This document shows positions 8,101 through 16,210 of a DNA stretch of 34,457 nt, one piece after another. Made by a program: the position numbers and the translations under genes. Where the stretch lies: the NCBI GenBank assembly GCA_023135565.1, contig JAGLSW010000869.1:1-34457 (forward strand). Reading direction: 5' to 3'. The stretch's first letter is position 1; each line of letters starts with the position of its first letter. The DNA comes from Candidatus Aminicenantota bacterium (GTDB lineage Bacteria; Acidobacteriota; Aminicenantia; UBA2199). The notes beneath the pieces are model-generated. The model saw only the letters and a list, made by a program, of their open reading frames with translations, was not told the DNA's origin and did no database searches.

Positions 8101-10015
8101 GCTTCGTACTGCTGTCTACCAGCATGCAGCGGATTCTTTCCGGGGGGAAATCGATCTCTATAGGTAAATAGGCCGCGCCTGCTTTTAATATGGACAGGAT
8201 CCCCACAATCATCTCTATCGAACGCTCTGCCATGAAAGCGACGATATCCCCGGTACGGACGCCCTTTTCGACCAATACCCGGGCCAGCCGGTCGCTTTCA
8301 CGATTCAACCGCCGGTAAGTTAGAGACACCCGGCGGCCTGTGGAGGAGCTGCCGTCACCGCTGCTTACACCAACCAGGGCTACTTTCCCGGGCGCCTTTT
8401 CTACCTGCTCTTCAAACAACCGCGGCAGCGTCTCCTCCCGGGGATAGCCTGTGACCGTGTCGTTAAAATCAAATAATATCCGCCGCTTCTCTGCTTCGGT
8501 GACAATATCTAAATCACCAAGCAAAGGATTTTCTTTCCGGGTAATTTCTTCGAACAAATGAAGCAAATGCCCGGTTAGACGCTGTATGGCGTCCCCGGTG
8601 AAAAACTCGCGATTATAATTTATCTCGATGTGTGCTTTTTGCCGGGAAAAAATGCATACCAGGGGATAGATCCTGCCCTCTTCGATAACCCCGGTTTTGG
8701 GGCCGCTTGTAAATTTTAGGAGTATATTAAAAAGACGATGTTCTACCGGTACGCTGCTCCACTCCTGGATGTCGAGCATCGGGAGGGCGGCGTACCCTTC
8801 TATCTTGCTTCTTAATTCCGCGATGGACTGTAGCCAGGGCGTTAGGGCGGAAGATGGCGTTACCGTCAATGGCGCCGGGTATAATCCTTCCCCTTGCCGG
8901 GAAAACTCCATGGCGAAAAGTACTTTTTCTTCACGGCAATAGCGGCTTAAAAGGAGCGCCCATGCCCCGGTCAGCAGTGTTTCCATTGTTATGCCGCACT
9001 TTTCGGTAAAAGCGCCTGCCGCCGTTACCAGGGCAGCGGGAATCTCTCTACATTCCACACCCACGATGTCCTCTTCCCGGGACAATTCTACCGTTCGATC
9101 CGCTTCCCCGGGCAGCATAGTGGGAACATCTATTCCCGCTAAATTGGACCTCCAGAAGGGTTCCGCTTCATGCGCGGGGATAACGGCGTCGCTGCGCACG
9201 AAACAAGCACGGTGAAATAATGCCACACTCCCGAGCCGGCGGTATATCTGCTCAGGCCGGGCGTAGAAATCGGCTTGAAAAAACATTTTCCTTTGACCGG
9301 TTTTCATGGCCGCTTTTATTAAATCCGTCACAAGACTTGCGCCATAGCCTCTCTTCCTCTGCTTTACCGTTACGCCTAAACTGTAGAGCCCGCAGAAATC
9401 TTCCCTGCCGGGAATCATGGTGCAGATGCCGATAGGCGCTTCATGTAAATAACCGACAAAATGCGTCACATTCCGCGCCATTTCGCCATAAAACTGCGAC
9501 GTTAAGGCATCTCCCATATACACACGGCGGCTGGTGAAAGATTCATTAAATATTTCTACGAAATGATCTAACTCAACGCTCGACTGCACCGGTTTCATCT
9601 CTATAGGAACCTCCGCCGCCGGCGGCGGGTCTTCATGCGGGTACCCCATCCAGGTCTCGGCCCTGTTTAATTCATAACCGGCTTTGCTTAAAAACGCGGC
9701 GGCTTCCTCGAAACCGGGCGATTCCGCCACTAAGTAAACACTGGGGTACCGCCTGTGTTCGAGGGCGAAGGTTTCGATTTTGCCGATGCACTCCGGGAGC
9801 CGGGTTTCCGATCCCGGGAATACCGCGGCGTGGTTCCATACAAAGTCCACGGTGGCGTTTGAATAGGCAAATAACCCGAATTCATTAGTTTGTGTTTTGG
9901 AAACAAATTGCCCGGTTTGCAGGCGATAATGCTCTTTGAGCATTTCTTCCGCCTGCAGCAGTTCGCCGGGTGTTGACCATACTTTCCTATTGAGTACTAA
10001 ATCTTTAATGTTCAC
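5162..10015 (-). CDS. GNAT-(half C)-A-T-C hybrid NRPS
   Basis: A 1617-residue NRPS with an acyltransferase-like front end. Residues 1-135 are a poorly recognised lead-in. Residues 137-275 look like a GNAT N-acyltransferase, with the acetyl-CoA loop RKRGYG at 220-225 and a YRRLG element near the end. Residues 284-518 are the C-terminal half of a condensation domain without an HHxxxDG half. An A domain follows (about 530-1075; A3 YTSGTSGKPKG, A5 YGPTE, A8 KIRGFRIELGEIE, A10 PNGKVDRK), then T (LGGHSLK, Ser 1121) and a complete C (HHIISDG 1309-1315). Pocket residues read DGFFLGVVYK, the bacitracin-type isoleucine code. Residues about 917-959 hold an in-frame repeat insert at A7. The start is GTG (10013-10015), with GGGAG eight bases upstream. 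The protein ends in a basic tail, unlike the other proteins that end in C. It probably extends the chain after the polyketide module, although a GNAT front end could also mark a capping or starter function. Confidence 0.94.
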   Translation of the reverse strand: MNIKDLVLNRKVWSTPGELLQAEEMLKEHYRLQTGQFVSKTQTNEFGLFAYSNATVDFVWNHAAVFPGSETRLPECIGKIETFALEHRRYPSVYLVAESPGFEEAAAFLSKAGYELNRAETWMGYPHEDPPPAAEVPIEMKPVQSSVELDHFVEIFNESFTSRRVYMGDALTSQFYGEMARNVTHFVGYLHEAPIGICTMIPGREDFCGLYSLGVTVKQRKRGYGASLVTDLIKAAMKTGQRKMFFQADFYARPEQIYRRLGSVALFHRACFVRSDAVIPAHEAEPFWRSNLAGIDVPTMLPGEADRTVELSREEDIVGVECREIPAALVTAAGAFTEKCGITMETLLTGAWALLLSRYCREEKVLFAMEFSRQGEGLYPAPLTVTPSSALTPWLQSIAELRSKIEGYAALPMLDIQEWSSVPVEHRLFNILLKFTSGPKTGVIEEGRIYPLVCIFSRQKAHIEINYNREFFTGDAIQRLTGHLLHLFEEITRKENPLLGDLDIVTEAEKRRILFDFNDTVTGYPREETLPRLFEEQVEKAPGKVALVGVSSGDGSSSTGRRVSLTYRRLNRESDRLARVLVEKGVRTGDIVAFMAERSIEMIVGILSILKAGAAYLPIEIDFPPERIRCMLVDSSTKLLLAAPGLSAQVEKLKSSEVETVFFNTPVEIEAEGFHVSSAVAPGSSANLAYVIYTSGTSGKPKGVLTRHYNVVRVVKDTNYIEIKSADRLLQLSNYAFDGSVFDIYGALLNGAALVLIDRPRAAAVDRLASLIKREKVTVFFVTTALFNVLVDLQLDCFANVGKVLFGGERVSVEHARKALEYMGKDRIIHVYGPTETTVYATYYVINSIAGSAVTIPIGKPIANTSLYILDKSLKPVPLGVSGEIYIGGDGNARGYLNSPGLTAEKFVRFDSSYSPGRQSPVTLHRTGEGAAHPASERQTGQSSAITGRQAPVTLYRTGDLARWLPEGEIEFLGRIDHQVKIRGFRIELGEIEARLLEHEKIKEAVVLDKILNKEKYLCAYIVAHSSGTEVQIAELREVLSRVLPDYMIPTYFVFLDRIPLTPNGKVDRKLLPEPEILRKREYTAPGSEIEEKLAVLWSQVLNIAAEIGIDDNFFELGGHSLKGTILIARVHKEFNVKLELAEIFDYPTIREAGRYIKEAVKMKYVSIEKAEKKSYYVLSFNQERLWFIHRRDPRSTAFNMPGVVDLPHPVDCPALRKAVEDIIQRHESLRTEFKMIDDKPVQFIMAGIKSPFREVDISHLGEAERNGEWERIFKKETGRVFSLEKAPLFHTLSVKLAADNYKLIYAMHHIISDGWSMEIFKKELIYLYESYRSGKPGRLEPLSLHYKDFAQWQVRRAAGGAESEESFRFWASKVEGGISRLTLPTKIGGDSRDLSGASYRVLIGEELKENLKKLGESQNTTLFMVMFTAFIMTLSRYAGRKDIVCSIINAGREHDSLYPIIGFFVNSVLFKTQIGENETFAGLLQRVHEDVLVCFKHQGYPLEKVFREKKMRYPDIPAAFNMANMQAAAGKAEPFSSYHTEHFQDVKFDLEPYVGEYGNGIDTLWVYKKALLSAVTVEHFVGDYIKLLEFAVAHPGKNYREFKTAGKKRKFKRNRG
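7137..7269 (-). repeat. In-frame hairpin element at A7, copy in the GNAT-NRPS gene
   Basis: Two 40-base direct copies (7137-7176 and 7230-7269, three mismatches) flank a core with the hairpin GGGTGCGCCGCACCC (7215-7229, six-base stem, GCC loop). A second inverted repeat, CCTCTCAGAGG, is at 7202-7212. The insert keeps the frame and codes RTGEGAAHPASE, followed by a second TLYRTGD that restores the A7 motif. Thirty-three bases (7205-7237) are identical to 27726-27758. Confidence 0.88.
8462..9166 (-). other. Half condensation domain behind the GNAT domain
   Basis: Codes residues 284-518 of the protein at 5162-10015. It starts at EPFWRSNLAG, the equivalent of YWxxxLAG, continues through GITMETLLTGAWALLLSRY and ends at FDFNDT before the A domain. 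It is more diverged than the other two half-C segments. Its position directly after the GNAT suggests the GNAT occupies the place of the missing first lobe. Confidence 0.75.
9182..10015 (-). other. GNAT acyltransferase-like N-terminal region
   Basis: Codes residues 1-278. The recognisable GNAT core is 137-275: FVGYLHEAPIGICTMI as central strands, YSLGVTVKQRKRGYGA as the CoA-binding motif A, and a C-terminal YRRLGSVALFHRACFV element. GNAT domains transfer acyl groups from CoA, often to amines; some PKS loading modules use diverged forms in chain initiation. What this one acts on cannot be read from the sequence. Residues 1-135 could be a second, degenerate GNAT-like half. Confidence 0.75.
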
Positions 10016-10023
10016 AACAATTT

Positions 10024-10028
10024 CTCCC
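10024..10028 (-). promoter_or_regulatory. Ribosome binding site supporting a GTG start
   Basis: GGGAG eight bases before the GTG at 10015. It decides the start of the GNAT-NRPS gene, since no ATG lies at this position. Confidence 0.65.
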
Positions 10029-10036
10029 GGTAGGAT

Positions 10037-13000
10037 TTAAAATTCAAAATCACTCTCGATACCCTGGTAAATATCGGATTTTACCTCTCCCAGATCATGG
10101 GATATTTCGATATCTTTGAGCTTGATGTCTTCATCACCTGTAATCGCAGCTAACACCTCTTTAAAATATTTGATAAACCGTTCTATTGTCGCCCGTTTAA
10201 AAAGCGCCGTGCTGTATGTCAGGGCCAAAATAAGACATTCCGTCCTCTCGATACTGGTCAAAATTAAATCGAACTTGGATTGAGTTCCTTTATAACCATA
10301 ATTTTCGTTTTCTATCCCGGGCTGCTCTTCTTCCGCGGTTCCTGCCGCATCTCCGGGAGGCGCTTCGACTTTCTCCGAACGGTGGGTATACATCACGTCA
10401 AATATAGGATTGCGACCGGCGTCTCTCTTTACCTGCATTTTATCGACTAAATCTTCAAATTGATAATCCTGGTTATCGAAAGCTTGCAGCGTCCTCTCCC
10501 TGACCTCTTTTAAAAAACCGGCAAAGGTTTTCTCACCGCCGGGGTAGTTTCGTAAAACCAGGGTATTGACAAACATGCCGATAATACTCTCTAAGTCGGT
10601 ATGCCTGCGTCCCATGGCTACTGTCCCGATTATAATGTCTTCCCGGCCGGTGAGCTTGTAAAGAAATACATTAAATATGGTAAATACCACGATAAACATG
10701 GTGGCGCCGGATGATTTCACATAAGCTCTTAATTTTTCCAGCGCCTCGCCGTCGATGTCGAACCGGGTCATATCACCGGCAAAATCCTGTACCTCAGGTC
10801 TTTCATAATCGGCAGGCAAGTCCAGTTGGGATAGGCCGCCTGAAAACTCTTTCAACCAATATTCTTCTTGTTTTTTTATTTCACCGGACCGTATCAAAAA
10901 ATTCTGCCATCCTGAATAATCTTTGTACTGGAGCCTTAGTGCGGGCAGGCTTTCTCCACCGTAAAGTCGAATAAATTCGGATACAAATACCTGGTGCGAT
11001 AAGCCGTCGCTAATAATATGATGAAAATCCGCCATGAGGATGTATTCTTTATCTGCTATTTTTATCAATACTGCCCTGAAAAGGGGGGCTCTACCGAGGT
11101 CGAAAGGCCGGACAAAATCATTGATGATATCCTGGAGGGTGCGCTCGTTTCCTGTATCGTAATATTCTACATTAAATTCGATTTCCCGGCTGTGCAGTAT
11201 CTTCTGTACAGGCTCCTTATCGAGCAGTTCAACGTATGTTCTCAGGCTGTCATGGCGCCGGATCAACTTCCTGAAGGTTTTCTCGATTTTCTCTTTGTCA
11301 AAGTCGGTCTCCAATATAAGTTTCTTCAATGTCGGTTGGTTATAGACAATACTATCTTTCTCCAATTGGTGTGCGATATATATCCTCTTCTGGGCGGATG
11401 AAAGCAAATAGTATTCCTTTTCCTCGGCGGGTTTTATGGAAATATAGACGTCTTCCCCACTGTTCTCCAGGATATATTCGGCCAGTTTTTTGATGGTAGG
11501 CCTGGAAAAAAATACTTGCAGCGGTATATCTATATTCAATGCCTTATGAATATGAGAAGCCACTGTCATGACCTTTAACGAGTCCCCGCCCAATTCAAAA
11601 AAATCATCGTGAATCCCCACCCGGTTAATCCCGAAAAAATTCTGCCAGGTTTTCGCCAATGTTTGTTCCGTCTTGTTTCCAGGCGCGGCATATTCGCTGC
11701 CCAGTTCCGGTCGCTGCAGCATCTCGTAAGAAGATGATAATGATTCTTCCGCAGCGTCCTCATCCACTCCCGCCTCACGGCTCTTTTCCCTGAGAAGATG
11801 CTCAAACAGGGCGTTGAGGTCGCGGGTTGAGACAGCCACACGGCTTAAATCCTTTTCCATTAAACGCTTGAATATCTCCACGCCTTCCAGCGGCGTCACT
11901 GCTCCCGAGAACCGGTTTTCGGAGTTTTGACTTCTATTCCCCTGCGAAGCCCTTCTCTCTATTGCTGCTGCGGCCATACCCACTTCTTTCCAGCCACACC
12001 AATTAATAGCTAAAGTATACACTCCATTTTTCCCGGCCCTGTAACATGCATAAGCTTCAAGAAACTCATTGGCTGCATTATAACCGACCTGACCAAAGTT
12101 CTCTATATAAAGATTGTTTCCTAAAGATGAAAAAAGGACGAAGAAATCAGGCGCTGCATCCAGTTCCGTCAATATTTTATCAAAAACCAGGGTGCCCTTC
12201 ACTTTTGGAGCTAAAACACTTTCCGTCATGCGCCGGTTTCTCCTCTGGATAACACCATGGTAATCGCCGACTCCGGCAGTATGGAGAATCCCGTTAACCG
12301 GGCCGAATCGCTCTTTTGCCCGGGAAAAAACATCTTGCATCTGCTCTAAGTTAGAGACATCCGCACGAACGATCATAACTTCAGCACCGAGGTTTTCCCA
12401 TTCTTTTATTTTTTTTATCTTAAGATTTACCTTATCCTTTTCGCCGTGGGATTCCAACCGGCTGCTCCACTCTGCCCGGGAGGGGAAAGGAGAAGAACCC
12501 ACCAGGATAAGCCGGGCTTTTACTGCCCTGGCCAGGTATTCCGCCAGGGTAAATCCGATACCCCCTAAACCGCCGGTAATAAGGTATACTCCCCCTTCCC
12601 GGAAACGGCGGCCAACTCCTTCAACCCCATCTAAGCGTACCGGTTTCACTGTGGGCGCCCAGGAATAACTGCCGCGAATGGCGGTTACCCTGTGGGAGAA
12701 ATCGCTGTGTAATTCTTGCAGCAAAAGTTCTACCCGGCTGTTTCCATGCATGGAGGCCGCTGCGGGAATATCTATGTTTTTACATTGGATAGTGGGATAT
12801 TCTAAGGGAATCACCTTAACAGCTCCTAACAGGGCTGCTTTTCCGGGATGTAGAATCTCATCCCCCATTACTTCATGAAGGCCGTCGCTTACCACAGCCA
12901 TTTTAATGTTGTTTGTGATTCCCCGGCTGCCGATGGCCCGGGCAATCTCCAGCAAACTGAATAAACCGGTATCCTGGATGCCGTCGATAGTCTCCAGGTT

Positions 13001-16000
13001 CGCGCCCTGACTCTCAGCTCCTGTCACATTCCATAAATGCACGATACAGTCAGGCACTTTCCCGGTATTTATAAGTTCCCGGAATAGGGAGTCATAATCA
13101 GCGGGTTCAGCAGGATCGAGGACATATTCCCCTGCACTTACCCGCTTAAAAGCAGTCCCGGCCCGGACAATAACAACATCCTGCCGCTGCAGCAGCAGGC
13201 ATTCTTTCAACCGGGAACCGGGGCCGTAATCAGCGATAAAGAGCAGCCAGCATAATGATTTCCCACCCTCGACGGAACGGTTTCCTTTTATCGCGGAACG
13301 CTCCCATGAGGGTACATAAAACCAATCGCCCATATCGGCTTTTTTACGCAGCCGGGCAGTGCCGGCCATCATTTCTACACCGATTTTGAAAGGGTCTCCT
13401 TCGATCCAATACTTTTGCCGGTCAAAGGGATAGGTCGGCAGCGGCACGCGGCAGCGCTTTTCTTGTGAATAAAAGGCGGCCCAATCGATCTTTGCTCCAT
13501 AAAGCCATATTTGACCCAACCTGTCCAAAAGATAAGCGTTGTCGGGGATATCTTCTTGCGGGTGCCGAACCAGGTTGATCACCTGTTGGGATGGTTTCTT
13601 GTCTTTATGCTGCCTGACAAATGTACACAATGCCTTGCCCGGACCTACTTCCACCAGCAGGGTGTTGTCTTCGGAAAGCAGTTCTTGCAGCCCGCGGTTA
13701 AACCGGACGGCGCTGCGAATTTGCTTCGACCAGTAAGCGGGATCCTGCGCCTCCCCGGCTTTGATCCAGTGCCCCGACACATTCGATATATAAGGAATTT
13801 GCGGTTTGTTCAATTTGATTGCTTTTACCTTATCCTCAAATTCCGCCAATATGGGTTCCATCATTTGCGAATGAAAGGCATGAGACGTATGCAGGCGGCG
13901 GGTTTTATACCCTTTATCCGCCAGTTCTTTCTCAAAAGCATCTATCGCTTCATGGGGGCCGGAAACCACGCAGCGCTCAGAACTGTTCAGGGCTGCCGGG
14001 GATATGTCTCCCTTCCCTTCTAATAGGGAAAGCAAGCGCTCTTCCGAAACGGGGACGCTCAACATCGATCCGGGGGGCATTTGCTGCATCAACCTACCGC
14101 GCTGCACCACCAGGGCGAGGGCGTCTTCCAAAGAAAAAACACCGGCCAGGTGAGCGGCTGCATATTCGCCTATGCTGTGCCCGATCATGGCTTTGGGTTC
14201 GATTCCCCAATGCAAAAGCAATTTCGCCAGCGCATACTCGATAACAAATATAAGGGGCTGGGTGATTTCTGTATTATTTATGGGGTCTGAATTAGCCACA
14301 GAGGGCACAGAGGACACAGAGGAATTGGACTTATCGGGCTTATCGGACGTATCGGGATCAGAGGCGGGAACTGCCGAAGACTGCTCCTGCTGCGGCGGGT
14401 AAAGAACCGCTTTTAGATCGAGACCCGACTCTTTCATGATATCGAAACAGCGATCCATTTCCCGGCGGAACAAGGGCTGCCGGTTGTACAGGCCCAGGCC
14501 CATGTTTATGTACTGCGAACCTTGACCGGAAAACATAAAAATAACCGGTTTTCGGTCTCCTTTTACCATATAAGTTTTAATTTTCTCCGGGTCCTGAGCG
14601 GCCAATACACGCACCGCTTCAGCAGCTCCGGAGCACAAAAACATGCGCCGCTGCTTGAAAGCCCTGCGACCGACCTGCAGCGTATAGACCACATCGGCGA
14701 AATCGATGCCGGGATGCTTTTCTAAATAAACACGCAGGTTTTCAGTCATCCGGGTTAGGGAGGTTTTGCTTTTGGCGGAGAGCATCACTGTGTAGGGGGG
14801 CGCTGAAGATTTTTCCCCGGATGACGGCGCCGGGCCCCCGCTGCCGGCTGCCTGATCCCCCTTGTCCGCATTAGAAGAATTGCGGGGAGGGGCTTCTTCC
14901 AGGATCATATGGGCGTTTGTTCCACCGATGCCGAAAGCGTTAACCCCGGCTCGCAGCGGTCCCGGGGTGAGGACGCCGGATTTCATCGCTGTGGGCTCGG
15001 TTACTACATAAAAAGGACTGTTCTCGATATCGAGCTGTGGGTTGGGATTTTCAAAATGAAGGCTGGGGGGTATCGAGCGGCGTGATAAGATCAATACTGT
15101 TTTGATAAACCCGGCTATGCCTGCGGCGCTGTCTAAATGACCGATGTTGGTCTTCACAGATCCTATCCCACAGTAACGCCGTTTCTCCGAGTCAAAGGCC
15201 AATTTTAAGGCGGCAAATTCCACGGGGTCGCCTAAGCTGGTGCCTGTACCGTGCGTTTCGATATAATCTATGGTTTCCGGTTCAACATCCGCCATTAGCA
15301 GCGCGGCTTTGATGACTTCCGCCTGCCCGTCTATACTCGGGGCCGAAAAACCGGCTTTCCTGCTGCCGTCGTTATTGATAGCCGAACCTTTGACGACAGC
15401 ATAAATATGATCCCGGTCCTCTTCAGCCTGGCTCAAAAGTTTCAACATAACGGCTCCAACTCCACTGCCGAAAATCGTTCCTTTCGCTTTAGAGTCAAAG
15501 GCGCGGCATCTCCCGTCAGGAGAACCGATCATGCCTTCCCGGTACATATAACCTCTTTTTTGCGGGAGAAATATTTTCGCTCCCCCGGCGAGAGCCATGT
15601 CGCACTCCCCGCTTAAGATACCCTGGCAGGCCAGGTTTACTGCTACTAAAGAAGTTGAACAGGCGGTATACATGGTAAAACTGGGGCCTTTTAAATTCAA
15701 CTTATAAGAAATATGGGTAGTCATAAAATCTTTATCCCGTAATTGCATTAAAGAAAAATAATCCAGGGTGTCCCCGGCCCCGGATAACATGGTAAGGGCC
15801 TGCCAATCCAGGCCTGAAGCGGCTCCTCCGTAAAGCCCGATAACCCCGGGATAAGTCCCGGAATCATAACCGGCATCCTCCATCGCCTGCCAAACACACT
15901 CATGGAACACTCGCGCCTGGGGGTCCATAACCCTGGCTTCAGCAGGGAGATATTCGAAAAATGAAGCATCGAAATACCCGGCTTCAGGCAGTACGCCCCT

Positions 16001-16210
16001 AACTTTTATATAAGCGGGATTTTTTAGGGTTTCGGGTTCCACTCCGGCTTCTATCAATTCCTCATCGGTAAAATGGGTGACGGTTTCAATACCCTTTTTT
16101 AAATTCTCCCAATATTCGTCGATATCCCCGGCCCCGGGAAACCTGCCCGCCATACCGATAACCGCTATTTCCAGGCCGGTTCGCGTGTTTTCCTTGGTGT
16201 TTTGCGTCAT
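10037..16210 (-). CDS. Hybrid PKS-NRPS, KS-AT-KR-ACP-C
   Basis: A 2057-residue type I polyketide synthase module joined to a condensation domain. KS: residues 12-440, with active-site TACSTSL (Cys184), HGTGT (His320) and KTNIGH (His358). AT: about 555-900, GHSIGE (Ser679) and HAFH at 777-780, the pattern usual for malonyl-CoA. A KR linker region follows, then KR with TGGLGGIG near 1212, Ser1361/1362, Tyr1377 and Asn1381. Acyl carrier: LGGDSLK with Ser1544. C domain: about 1600-2030, HHIISDG at 1730-1736. No DH, ER or methyltransferase is seen, so the product unit should be a beta-hydroxy two-carbon extension of the peptide, passed to the next amino acid. AT residues about 606-645 are an in-frame repeat insert. 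ATG overlaps the upstream TGA as TGATG, with AAGGAG nine bases upstream, indicating translational coupling. The C-terminus ends in the acidic/aromatic tail SDFEF. Confidence 0.96.
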   Translation of the reverse strand: MTQNTKENTRTGLEIAVIGMAGRFPGAGDIDEYWENLKKGIETVTHFTDEELIEAGVEPETLKNPAYIKVRGVLPEAGYFDASFFEYLPAEARVMDPQARVFHECVWQAMEDAGYDSGTYPGVIGLYGGAASGLDWQALTMLSGAGDTLDYFSLMQLRDKDFMTTHISYKLNLKGPSFTMYTACSTSLVAVNLACQGILSGECDMALAGGAKIFLPQKRGYMYREGMIGSPDGRCRAFDSKAKGTIFGSGVGAVMLKLLSQAEEDRDHIYAVVKGSAINNDGSRKAGFSAPSIDGQAEVIKAALLMADVEPETIDYIETHGTGTSLGDPVEFAALKLAFDSEKRRYCGIGSVKTNIGHLDSAAGIAGFIKTVLILSRRSIPPSLHFENPNPQLDIENSPFYVVTEPTAMKSGVLTPGPLRAGVNAFGIGGTNAHMILEEAPPRNSSNADKGDQAAGSGGPAPSSGEKSSAPPYTVMLSAKSKTSLTRMTENLRVYLEKHPGIDFADVVYTLQVGRRAFKQRRMFLCSGAAEAVRVLAAQDPEKIKTYMVKGDRKPVIFMFSGQGSQYINMGLGLYNRQPLFRREMDRCFDIMKESGLDLKAVLYPPQQEQSSAVPASDPDTSDKPDKSNSSVSSVPSVANSDPINNTEITQPLIFVIEYALAKLLLHWGIEPKAMIGHSIGEYAAAHLAGVFSLEDALALVVQRGRLMQQMPPGSMLSVPVSEERLLSLLEGKGDISPAALNSSERCVVSGPHEAIDAFEKELADKGYKTRRLHTSHAFHSQMMEPILAEFEDKVKAIKLNKPQIPYISNVSGHWIKAGEAQDPAYWSKQIRSAVRFNRGLQELLSEDNTLLVEVGPGKALCTFVRQHKDKKPSQQVINLVRHPQEDIPDNAYLLDRLGQIWLYGAKIDWAAFYSQEKRCRVPLPTYPFDRQKYWIEGDPFKIGVEMMAGTARLRKKADMGDWFYVPSWERSAIKGNRSVEGGKSLCWLLFIADYGPGSRLKECLLLQRQDVVIVRAGTAFKRVSAGEYVLDPAEPADYDSLFRELINTGKVPDCIVHLWNVTGAESQGANLETIDGIQDTGLFSLLEIARAIGSRGITNNIKMAVVSDGLHEVMGDEILHPGKAALLGAVKVIPLEYPTIQCKNIDIPAAASMHGNSRVELLLQELHSDFSHRVTAIRGSYSWAPTVKPVRLDGVEGVGRRFREGGVYLITGGLGGIGFTLAEYLARAVKARLILVGSSPFPSRAEWSSRLESHGEKDKVNLKIKKIKEWENLGAEVMIVRADVSNLEQMQDVFSRAKERFGPVNGILHTAGVGDYHGVIQRRNRRMTESVLAPKVKGTLVFDKILTELDAAPDFFVLFSSLGNNLYIENFGQVGYNAANEFLEAYACYRAGKNGVYTLAINWCGWKEVGMAAAAIERRASQGNRSQNSENRFSGAVTPLEGVEIFKRLMEKDLSRVAVSTRDLNALFEHLLREKSREAGVDEDAAEESLSSSYEMLQRPELGSEYAAPGNKTEQTLAKTWQNFFGINRVGIHDDFFELGGDSLKVMTVASHIHKALNIDIPLQVFFSRPTIKKLAEYILENSGEDVYISIKPAEEKEYYLLSSAQKRIYIAHQLEKDSIVYNQPTLKKLILETDFDKEKIEKTFRKLIRRHDSLRTYVELLDKEPVQKILHSREIEFNVEYYDTGNERTLQDIINDFVRPFDLGRAPLFRAVLIKIADKEYILMADFHHIISDGLSHQVFVSEFIRLYGGESLPALRLQYKDYSGWQNFLIRSGEIKKQEEYWLKEFSGGLSQLDLPADYERPEVQDFAGDMTRFDIDGEALEKLRAYVKSSGATMFIVVFTIFNVFLYKLTGREDIIIGTVAMGRRHTDLESIIGMFVNTLVLRNYPGGEKTFAGFLKEVRERTLQAFDNQDYQFEDLVDKMQVKRDAGRNPIFDVMYTHRSEKVEAPPGDAAGTAEEEQPGIENENYGYKGTQSKFDLILTSIERTECLILALTYSTALFKRATIERFIKYFKEVLAAITGDEDIKLKDIEISHDLGEVKSDIYQGIESDFEF
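10040..10060 (-). other. Acidic/aromatic C-terminal tail (IESDFEF)
   Basis: Last seven residues of the PKS-NRPS protein. The next protein carries GNAT plus half-C. Candidate docking element. Confidence 0.6.
14276..14395 (-). repeat. Repeat-derived insert inside the acyltransferase domain
   Basis: Codes about 40 residues rich in S, D, P and K between KAVLYP and TEITQPLIFVIEYALAKLL of the AT. It contains a CACAGAG-type repeat (14295-14322) and a GGACTTATCGG-type repeat (14327-14357). The flanking AT sequence is normal and the serine motif GHSIGE lies about 34 residues downstream. The frame is kept. Confidence 0.8.
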
